A stretch of DNA of 64,000 nucleotides from Streptomyces europaeiscabiei (GTDB taxonomy: Bacteria; Actinomycetota; Actinomycetes; Streptomycetales; Streptomycetaceae). The notes beneath the pieces are model-generated. The model ran no database searches. It was not told the DNA's origin and saw nothing but the letters and a program-made list of their open reading frames with translations. Both the position numbers and the translations under genes were made by a program. The DNA is taken from positions 1 to 64,000 of the forward strand of contig NZ_LRTR01000807.1 of the NCBI RefSeq assembly GCF_001550375.1, given 5' to 3'. Shown piece by piece: positions 58,290 to 64,000 of this stretch; positions within the stretch are counted from its first letter, which is position 1, and every line of letters starts with the position of its first letter.

Positions 58290-58982
58290 CTAGCGCAGCG
58301 TGATGCCGAGCCGCTCCGCGAGTTCGTGGGCGCCGACTCCGTACGTCTCCCGGATCCGTACGCCGTCGGGGCCGACGTCGAAGACGCCGTGGTCCGTGTA
58401 GACGCGGCTGACACAGCCGACGCCTGTGAGCGGGTAGGTGCACCGGGGCACGAGCTTCGGCTCACCGGAGCGGGTGAAGAGCGTCATCATCACGTAGACG
58501 TCCTTGGCGCCGATGGCGAGGTCCATGGCGCCGCCGACGGCAGGGATGTCGTCGGGCCTGCCGGTGTGCCAGTTGGCGAGGTCGCCGTCGAAGGCGACCT
58601 GGTACGCCCCGAGGACACAGACATCGAGGTGCCCGCCGCGCATCATCGCGAAGGAGTCGGCGTGGTGGAAGTACGCCGCCCCCGGCAGTTCGGTCACCGG
58701 GACCTTGCCGGCGTTGGTCAGGTCGGGGTCGATCGCATCGCCCTCGGCCTTTGGGCCCATGTTGAGCATGCCGTTCTCGGTGTGCAGGACCACCCCGGAG
58801 TCGGCCGGAAGGTGGTCGGCGATCCTGGTGGGCTGTCCGATCCCGAGGTTGACGAAGGCGCCGGCCGGGATGTCACGTGCGATGACGGCGGCCAGCTCGT
58901 CCGTCGAGAGCCGGTGGTCGGCGCTCTGCGGCACCCCGGCGTGGGCCTGGCCGCCCGACGTGGTGGTCGATGTGGTGGTCAT
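58290..58982 (-). CDS. pcaJ: 3-oxoadipate CoA-transferase subunit B-like
   Basis: The 230-residue SugarP-isomerase-fold CoA-transferase beta subunit carries the catalytic Glu in VLHTENGMLNMG. Conserved segments are NLGIGQPTRIADHL, HADSFAMMRGGHLDVCVLG and GGAMDLAIGAKDVYVMM. Together with the alpha subunit it moves CoA from succinyl-CoA to 3-oxoadipate (or an analogous 3-oxo acid). The ATG overlaps the alpha stop (ATGA). The N-terminus has an unusual Thr/Ser-rich leader (MTTTSTTTSGG) before the fold starts near residue 25. pcaJ is preferred over scoB because of the adjoining pcaF-like thiolase. Confidence 0.87.
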   Translation of the reverse strand: MTTTSTTTSGGQAHAGVPQSADHRLSTDELAAVIARDIPAGAFVNLGIGQPTRIADHLPADSGVVLHTENGMLNMGPKAEGDAIDPDLTNAGKVPVTELPGAAYFHHADSFAMMRGGHLDVCVLGAYQVAFDGDLANWHTGRPDDIPAVGGAMDLAIGAKDVYVMMTLFTRSGEPKLVPRCTYPLTGVGCVSRVYTDHGVFDVGPDGVRIRETYGVGAHELAERLGITLR

Positions 58983-59674
58983 CGGGCCCCCTGCACGGTG
59001 TAGTGGCGGGCCTCTGCCTGGACGACCCGGTCGACGTAGATGGACGGGGTGACGACGGCCTCGGGGTCGAGCGTCCCGGCCTCGACGACCTCGTCGACCT
59101 GGACGATGGTCGTCGTGGCGGCCGTGGCCATGACCGGTCCGAAGTTGCGGGCGGTCTTACGGAAGACGAGGTTGCCCAGCGTGTCCGCGATGTGCGCGCC
59201 GATCAGTGCGTAGTCGCCCTTGATGGGGTACTCCAGCAGGTACTTCCGGCCGTCGATCTCGCGCTCCTCCTTGCCCTCGGCCAGCGGCGTGCCGACCGCG
59301 GTCGGGCAGTAGAACGCGCCGATACCGGCACCGGCCGCGCGCATCCGCTCGGCGAGGTTGCCCTGCGGCACCACTTCGAGGTCGATCTTCCCCTCGCGGT
59401 AGAGGCCGTCGAAGACCCAGGAGTCGGCCTGGCGCGGAAAGGAGCAGAGCACCTTGCGCACCCGGCCGGCGGCCAGGAGCGCGGCCAGCCCGACGTCTCC
59501 GTTGCCGGCGTTGTTGGACACGATCGTGAGGTCCTTCGCACCCTGCCGGATGAGTGCGTCGATCAGATCGAACGGCATCCCCGCCAGGCCGAAGCCGCCG
59601 ACGAGGACGGTGGACCCGTCCTCGATCCCGGCGACCGCCTCGTCGGCGCTCTCAACGATCTCCGCCCTGCTCAC
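58979..59674 (-). CDS. pcaI: 3-oxoadipate CoA-transferase subunit A-like
   Basis: The 231-residue alpha subunit has STVLVGGFGLAGMPFDLIDA (CoA-binding Gly-rich loop), IVSNNAGNGDVGLAALL, VVPQGNLAERMRAAGAGIGAFYCPTAVGT (split at residues 115-143) and KADYALI-like GDYALIGAHIADTLG. The start is GTG 59674 with GGAGG upstream, overlapping the thiolase stop. It pairs with pcaJ in an alpha2-beta2 enzyme of the beta-ketoadipate pathway. Confidence 0.88.
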   Translation of the reverse strand: MSRAEIVESADEAVAGIEDGSTVLVGGFGLAGMPFDLIDALIRQGAKDLTIVSNNAGNGDVGLAALLAAGRVRKVLCSFPRQADSWVFDGLYREGKIDLEVVPQGNLAERMRAAGAGIGAFYCPTAVGTPLAEGKEEREIDGRKYLLEYPIKGDYALIGAHIADTLGNLVFRKTARNFGPVMATAATTTIVQVDEVVEAGTLDPEAVVTPSIYVDRVVQAEARHYTVQGAR

Positions 59675-60882
59675 TTGCCCGCCTCCGTGACGTCGACGTC
59701 GCAGTTCTCCAGGACGACGGCCAGCCCCTGGCCCACCCCGATGCAGATCGCGGCGACGCCGTAGCGCTGCTTCGTCTCGCGCAGCACCTTGGCCAGCGTG
59801 GCGAGGACACGACCGCCCGAGGCGCCCAGCGGGTGCCCGATCGCGATGGCTCCGCCCCTCTGGTTGACGATGCCGGGGTCGACCTTCCACGCGTCGACGC
59901 AGGCGAGTGACTGCACGGCGAAGGCCTCGTTGACCTCGACCGCGCCCACCTGGTCCCAGTCGATGCCGGCCCGGACCAGCGCACGGTTGGCGGCCTCGAC
60001 CGGCGCGTAACCGAAGGCCTGCGGCTCCAGCGCCATCACGCCACGGCCCGCGATGCGGGCGATCGGGTCGGCCCCGATCGCGGCCGCGGCCCGCTCGCTG
60101 CCCAACAGCACCGCGGAGGCACCGTCGTTGAGCGGGCTGGCGTTGCCCGCGGTGATGGTGCCGCCCTGCTCCGGCGTACGGAAGACCGGCTTGAGCCCGG
60201 CCAGCACCTCCGGCGTGGATCCGGCTCGGATGCTCTCGTCGCGGGTCAGGTCGACGCCTTCGACGGGCACCACCAGGTCGTCGTAGAAGCCCGACTCCCA
60301 CGCGGTGTGGGCGAGTCGGTGGGAGCGGGCGGCGAACTCGTCCTGCCGCTCGCGGGAGATCCCGAAGCGTTCCCGGAGCTGCTCGTTGGCCTCGCCGAGA
60401 CTGACCGTCCACTCCTTCGGCATCCGCGGGTTGACCAGCCGCCAGCCGAGTGTGGTCGAGACCGCGGTGACGTCGCCGGCCGGGAACGGTTTCGCCGACT
60501 TGGGCAGCACCCACGGCGCACGCGTCATCGACTCCACACCGCCGGTCAACACCACCTCGGCGTCGCCGGACTCGATCGTCCTGCTCGCCGTCATCGCCGC
60601 GTCGAGGCTCGAACCGCACAGCCGGTTCACCGTGGTGCCGGGCACGCTCACCGGAAGCCCGGCGAGCAGCGCGGCCATGCGGCCCACGTTGCGGTTCTCC
60701 TCGCCGGCGCCGTTGGCGTTGCCCCACACCACGTCGTCGATCGCGGCGTGGTCGAGGCCCGGCACCTTGGCGAGCGTGGAGGTGATCGCGGCGGCGGCCA
60801 GGTCGTCGGGGCGGACGCCGGCCAGCGCACCGTTGAAGCGGCCGAACGGCGTCCGGGTCGCGGCGTAGATGAAAGCGCTCAT
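59671..60882 (-). CDS. pcaF: Beta-ketoadipyl-CoA thiolase-like acetyl-CoA acyltransferase
   Basis: The 403-residue thiolase has all three active-site motifs: NRLCGSSLDAAM (nucleophile Cys at about residue 90), NEAFAVQSLACV with GHPLGASGGR (His), and CIGVGQGLAVVLE (Cys near the end, with V in place of the usual G). The length and N-terminus IYAATRTPFGRFNGALAG fit PcaF/PaaJ. It would split 3-oxoadipyl-CoA into succinyl-CoA and acetyl-CoA. It is first in a three-gene coupled operon divergent from a LysR gene. Ring-cleaving pca genes are not in the window, so upstream steps lie elsewhere. Confidence 0.9.
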   Translation of the reverse strand: MSAFIYAATRTPFGRFNGALAGVRPDDLAAAAITSTLAKVPGLDHAAIDDVVWGNANGAGEENRNVGRMAALLAGLPVSVPGTTVNRLCGSSLDAAMTASRTIESGDAEVVLTGGVESMTRAPWVLPKSAKPFPAGDVTAVSTTLGWRLVNPRMPKEWTVSLGEANEQLRERFGISRERQDEFAARSHRLAHTAWESGFYDDLVVPVEGVDLTRDESIRAGSTPEVLAGLKPVFRTPEQGGTITAGNASPLNDGASAVLLGSERAAAAIGADPIARIAGRGVMALEPQAFGYAPVEAANRALVRAGIDWDQVGAVEVNEAFAVQSLACVDAWKVDPGIVNQRGGAIAIGHPLGASGGRVLATLAKVLRETKQRYGVAAICIGVGQGLAVVLENCDVDVTEAGK

Positions 60883-60908
60883 GGCAGCGACGGTAGTCCC
60901 GGTCCACG

Positions 60909-60957
60909 ATATTCTGAAGTACGCATATTCGATCCGATTGATATGGACGACATATGG
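60909..60957. promoter_or_regulatory. Periodic ATAT motifs in the pcaF/LysR divergent promoter
   Basis: In the 71-base gap, ATATTC occurs at 60909-60914 and 60925-60930, and ATATGG at 60941-60946 and 60952-60957. CATAT (60924-60928) and ATATG (60941-60945) form a dyad with a 12-base spacer. The 16-base periodicity suggests a LysR-type tetramer footprint, the last copy overlapping the regulator's own start codon. Confidence 0.55.
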
Positions 60958-61835
60958 ATCTGCGTCATCTCCGGTACTTCGTGGCGGTGGCCGAGGAGCG
61001 TCACTTCGGTCGCGCCGCCGTACGGCTCCACATGGCGCAGCCGCCGCTCTCCCAGCAGATCCGCCAGCTGGAGGCCGAGCTGGGTGTCGAGCTGCTCCAC
61101 CGCACCACCCGCCGTGTCGATCTCACCGAGGCCGGCCGGGCGTACCTGGAGCGGGCACGTGCGATCCTCGCCGATGTCGACGAGGCCACCCATCACGCAC
61201 GCCGCGTCGCCGCCGGCACGGTCGGCCACCTCGCGATCGGGTGCGTGGGTTCGGCGACGTACAGCCTCCTGCCGGCGCTCTCTCGGCGGCTCGCGGAGGA
61301 GCTTCCCGGCGTGGACTTCTCCTTCCGCGGCGAGATGCTCGCGCCCGACCAGGTCGAGGCGCTGCGCTCCGGCGCGATCGACGTCGCGCTGCTGCGTCCT
61401 CCGGTGGCCGACCTCTCCCTCACCGTGCGCACGCTGCGCCGGGACCGGCTCGTCGTCGCCGTACCGGTCGACCATCCGCTCGCCCGCCGCTCACGGCTGC
61501 GCGCCGCGGATCTCGCCGGTGCCGATCTGATCGTGCACTCCGCCGACCGCCGGTCGGTGATGTACGACGTCGTCCTGAGCCTTCTGCGCGACGCCGGTGT
61601 CGAGCCGCACATCCGCCACGAGGTCGGCGAGACCTCGACGCTGGTCACACTCGTGGCCGGTGGTCTCGGCGTCGCGGTCGTGCCCGAGCCCGTGACCGCG
61701 CTGGCGCTCGACGGCGTCGCCTACCTGCCACTGGCCGGGGCCGACGCACGCGTGGAGCTGGCCGTGGCCCACCGTGCCGACCGCTCCGAGCCACACCTGG
61801 CGCGCACGGTGGGGATCATCCGGGCGATGTTCTGA
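60954..61835 (+). CDS. LysR-family regulator divergent from pcaFIJ
   Basis: The 293-residue LTTR of the CatR/BenM type starts MDLRHLRYFVAVAEERHFGRAA, split here as residues 1-22. The recognition helix region is HMAQPPLSQQIRQLEAELG. The effector domain contains LAIGCVGSATYSLLPALSRR and GETSTLVTLVAGGLGVAVVPE, matching aromatic- or muconate-responsive LTTRs. The start has GGACGA upstream within a very short promoter gap. It presumably activates pcaFIJ in response to beta-ketoadipate or a precursor. Confidence 0.9.
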   Translation: MDLRHLRYFVAVAEERHFGRAAVRLHMAQPPLSQQIRQLEAELGVELLHRTTRRVDLTEAGRAYLERARAILADVDEATHHARRVAAGTVGHLAIGCVGSATYSLLPALSRRLAEELPGVDFSFRGEMLAPDQVEALRSGAIDVALLRPPVADLSLTVRTLRRDRLVVAVPVDHPLARRSRLRAADLAGADLIVHSADRRSVMYDVVLSLLRDAGVEPHIRHEVGETSTLVTLVAGGLGVAVVPEPVTALALDGVAYLPLAGADARVELAVAHRADRSEPHLARTVGIIRAMF

Positions 61836-62149
61836 GACGTCCGCCGAAGCCGGACGAGGCCGCCCTCGCGCTCCCCGACCCGCCTTCGAGCGCGAGGCCG
61901 CCGCCACGCCGACGCCCGACGACAGCGTCGTCGACGGCACGTGGAGCCGGGCGCGCTTCGACATCGTCCTCGCGGCCGTAGGTGGATGACGGCGCCTGCC
62001 GTTCCGATGCGATCTCCGGATTCGACCGACCCCCTCCTGGGCGACCACCACGCTTCCGTCAACCGGTGGAACACCCTGTGCGTCATGGTCCGCGACAGCA
62101 TCCCCGCCGACCACAATGAGCCACCGACGCACCAGGGAAGGGACCCACA
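61836..62149. other. Gene-free interval
   Basis: About 315 bases between the LysR gene and the methyltransferase. No gene, terminator or clear promoter was recognised. Several short frames are Pro/Arg-rich and unlikely to be coding. Confidence 0.35.
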
Positions 62150-62944
62150 GTGGCCGACTACTCACTGACCCTCGACGACTCGGAGATCGCGCGCTACCGG
62201 CTCATGGCCGACATCGCCGAGCGGCGTGAACGCGAGCTGTGGACGGCCGCCGGAGTGGTGCCCGGGGCGCGGATCGCGGACGTGGGGTGCGGACCGGGCG
62301 CGCTCTCGGTGCGGCTGGCGGACATCGCGGCCCCCGACGGTGCCGTATGGGCGGTGGACCGCGACGGTGACGCACTGGCCGTCGCCGCCGCGCTCGCCGA
62401 ACGCTCCGGCGTCCCCGTGCACACGTCCGCCGGCTCCGCCGACGCCACCGAGCTGGCCGAGGGCACGTTCGACGTGGTGATGCTCCGGCATGTCCTCGCC
62501 CACAACGGCGGCCGGGAGCAGGCGATCGTGAGCCACCTCGCCGAACTGGCCAGGCCCGGCGGCGGTGCGGTGTACCTCGTCGACATCGACGCGACCGGCT
62601 TCCGGCTGCGGGGCGCGCCCGCCGCGTACGACGAGATGAGCGAGCGCTATCACGAACTGCACCGGCGCCGGGGCAACGACCTCGCCGTGGGCACCCGGCT
62701 CGACGAACTCCTCACCGCGGCCGACCTCGAAGTCGTCGCCTACGAGGGCCACATCAACGTCATGACACCCCCGCCCGGCATGCGCGGCCCCGCCTGGGCC
62801 GCCCGCGACGCCCTGCTCGCCGAAGGCCTTGTCACCCCCGGCGACATCGCCCGCTGGGACGAGGCGTTCAGACAGGCCGAACAGGCCGTCACCGGCCTCC
62901 GCTTCTTCGGCAACACCTACATCGCCGTCGGCCGCCGCGCCTGA
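62150..62944 (+). CDS. SAM-dependent methyltransferase
   Basis: The 264-residue class I methyltransferase has motif I IADVGCGPGALSVRLAD (about residues 41-57), acidic residue AVDRDGDAL (motif II) and the motif IV-like TFDVVMLRHVLAHNGG. The C-terminal substrate region is typical of small-molecule methyltransferases. It starts at GTG 62150 with AAGGGA upstream. The neighbours give no hint of substrate; ubiquinone/menaquinone-type and antibiotic-modifying enzymes share this fold. Confidence 0.88.
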   Translation: MADYSLTLDDSEIARYRLMADIAERRERELWTAAGVVPGARIADVGCGPGALSVRLADIAAPDGAVWAVDRDGDALAVAAALAERSGVPVHTSAGSADATELAEGTFDVVMLRHVLAHNGGREQAIVSHLAELARPGGGAVYLVDIDATGFRLRGAPAAYDEMSERYHELHRRRGNDLAVGTRLDELLTAADLEVVAYEGHINVMTPPPGMRGPAWAARDALLAEGLVTPGDIARWDEAFRQAEQAVTGLRFFGNTYIAVGRRA

Positions 62945-63009
62945 CACCCGGGCCCACTGAATACCGACACAGCCGACGGCGCAAGTGGTCCCGGCCGTCC
63001 GCCGGGTGG

Positions 63010-63444
63010 TCACTCGAAGGAGCAGCCCGGGTTCGGGGCGTCCTCGGAGAAGGGGGCGCCGTGCGGGAGGACGTAGAGGACGAGCAGGACGAGCGGGGTG
63101 TCGCCCAGGTTGCGGCCGATGTGGACGTAGTCGGTTCCGGCGGGTTCCTGGATGCTGTCGCCGGTGCCGTAGACGCCGTCGGTCTCGCATGTGGAGTCGT
63201 AGTGGCTGAGGGTGCCCTGCTTGACGACGCCGTACAGCGGCCCGTCGTGGTAGTGCCAGCCGGTGGCCTGACCGGGCGGGATCGTGACCTCCCGCAGGAT
63301 GTAGTCGGTGCCGTTCGCGGTGGTCCGGCTGATCACCCGGCCCGAGACCCCCGGACCCGCGGGCGTGGCATGGGCGGTGCCACCCACCACCAGTGCGGCG
63401 ACGGTCACCGCCCCGGCGACGGCGGTGCGGAGCGTGCGGCGCAT
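63010..63444 (-). CDS. Secreted cupin-domain protein
   Basis: This 144-residue protein has a signal peptide (about 1-27, ending AHATP) and a single cupin barrel. Motif 1 is IPPGQATGWHYHDGPLYGVV (HxH and a Tyr in place of the metal Glu region). Motif 2 is reduced in DSIQEPAGTDYVHIGRNLGD with one His. Two Cys (about residues 86 and 141) may form a disulfide, which suits its extracytoplasmic site. AGGAGG precedes the ATG. Exported cupins of this kind are frequent and uncharacterised in streptomycetes. Enzymatic function is uncertain because the metal set is incomplete. Confidence 0.85.
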   Translation of the reverse strand: MRRTLRTAVAGAVTVAALVVGGTAHATPAGPGVSGRVISRTTANGTDYILREVTIPPGQATGWHYHDGPLYGVVKQGTLSHYDSTCETDGVYGTGDSIQEPAGTDYVHIGRNLGDTPLVLLVLYVLPHGAPFSEDAPNPGCSFE

Positions 63445-63596
63445 ACGGGGCCTCCTGCAAGGCGGGTACGAGAGCGGTTGCCGCCGTGAACATAGGCTGC
63501 CGCAGGGGCTGTTGGGGAGGGAATCCCCGAGATCCGCACGCGTCCCGCCGAAAGTGGACGCGTTCTCGTCGTCGGGGTGTCCGGCCGAGCCCGGGG

Positions 63597-63710
63597 TTCC
63601 ACGCCGTACTCAACGGCCTCCGGTTGCAGTGGGTCCTGGAGCAGGGGCTCGACATCATCGGGCCGGTCGACGACTTCGTGCGCGTCCTTCTCGAACGGGA
63701 CCACGGCTGA
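63597..63710 (+). pseudogene. C-terminal fragment of a TetR-family regulator
   Basis: The last 37 codons read FHAVLNGLRLQWVLEQGLDI then IGPVDDFVRVLLERDHG and stop. This is the typical final helix of TetR-type ligand domains (LxxGLxLQWLL pattern). No helix-turn-helix region exists upstream; the sequence before 63590 is unrelated. It is a decayed remnant beside the acyl-CoA synthetase. Confidence 0.55.
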
Positions 63711-63735
63711 GCCGACCGGCACGCGGGCCGGAACG

Positions 63736-64000
63736 TCAGTTGACGCCCCGGCTCCGCCCGGACCAGTACGGCTCCCGCAGCTTGAACTTCTGGATCTTCC
63801 CGGTCGCCCGTCCTCGGGATGGCCTCCCGGAACTCCACACTCGTCGGGGCCTTGTACCCCGCCATCCGCTCCTTGCAGTGCGCGATGATCTCCGCCTCGC
63901 TCACCGCCGCTCCTCCGGCCAGGACGATCAGCGCCTTGATCGTCTCGCCCCACTTGGCGTCCGGCACTCCGATGACCGCGACCTCCGCCACCCCGGGGTG
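63736..64000 (-). pseudogene. Acyl-CoA synthetase (AMP-binding) 3' end, frameshifted and cut by the window
   Basis: On the minus strand the window edge starts in HPGVAEVAVIGVPDAKWGET, then LIVLAGGAAVSEAEIIAHCK and ERMAGYKAPTSVEFREAIPR, the C-terminal lid domain of AMP-forming acyl-CoA ligases. After Arg-Thr the expected TATGKIQKFKLRE appears only in another frame (ATGKIQKFKLREPYWSG, ending at 63736). One extra G near 63808-63815 accounts for it. The catalytic Lys of TGK is therefore lost from the main frame. Either the gene is inactive or the base is a sequence error. The N-terminal part lies beyond 64000. Confidence 0.7.

Noticed and set aside
1-64000. CRISPR arrays, tRNA or rRNA genes, integrase/attachment sites, biosynthetic assembly-line genes
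   Set aside because: Looked for by eye on both strands. No regularly spaced identical repeats with unique spacers, no tRNA-like cloverleaf, and no integrase, PKS or NRPS domains were found.

Overview
The window is high-GC actinobacterial DNA, almost certainly a Streptomyces chromosome. The evidence is strong third-position GC bias, many GTG/TTG starts with purine-rich Shine-Dalgarno sites, and Streptomyces-typical families (snapalysin, DUF6411, DUF6003, SpoIIE phosphatase, HATPase_c_2 anti-sigma proteins, CsbD, MHYT). Degraded insertion-sequence pieces, gene fragments and simple repeats between short operons suggest accessory or arm-proximal DNA. No rRNA, tRNA, CRISPR array, phage module or antibiotic assembly line was recognised.

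Layout. 0-13 kb holds scattered single functions: the 3' end of an FtsX-type ABC permease, a DJ-1/PfpI protein, an APC amino-acid permease with a co-transcribed unknown gene, a YihY/BrkB membrane protein, PPK2 polyphosphate kinase, a divergent MarR/YceI pair, an AraC regulator, and secreted and lipid-anchored proteins. 12.3-16.2 kb holds a TnpB-like transposase remnant, a phospholipase-D/cardiolipin-synthase-like gene and an IS1182-like element that keeps both ends but has lost about half of its transposase. 16.2-19.4 kb looks like a general-stress neighbourhood: a small hydrophobic protein and CsbD diverge from matched SigB-like promoters, followed by an anti-sigma kinase and a SpoIIE phosphatase. 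19.8-22 kb holds a divergent dienelactone hydrolase/MarR pair with clear operators and a SnoaL-like protein.

22.4-26.9 kb is a probable copper-handling island. It contains Met/His-rich DUF6153, DUF305 lipoprotein, DUF5134 and DUF4396 proteins, a BlaI/CopY repressor with an M56 peptidase, and a textbook CsoR-type operator. An FG-GAP protein and snapalysin follow. 29.7-39.9 kb is a seven-gene aromatic-ring catabolic operon (two FAH-fold enzymes, cyclase, flavin monooxygenase, amidohydrolase, extradiol dioxygenase, SDR). It diverges from a LysR regulator with a perfect T-N11-A box, beside an MFS transporter and a frameshifted EthD gene. An unusual sigma/zinc-finger/TM/ricin fusion and phosphoglucomutase follow.

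44.1-55.9 kb is a complete sugar-uptake and oxidation operon: ABC importer, L-fuconate dehydratase with every catalytic residue in register, fuconolactonase, mutarotase, two dehydrogenases, KDPG-type aldolase, KDG-type kinase, fucose-dehydrogenase-like AKR and a FadR-type regulator. It appears to merge the non-phosphorylating L-fucose route with an Entner-Doudoroff-like end. 56-64 kb holds an MHYT sensor-like protein, pcaFIJ-like beta-ketoadipate genes with a divergent LysR, a methyltransferase, a secreted cupin, SDR and TetR fragments, and the frameshifted 3' end of an acyl-CoA synthetase cut by the window edge.
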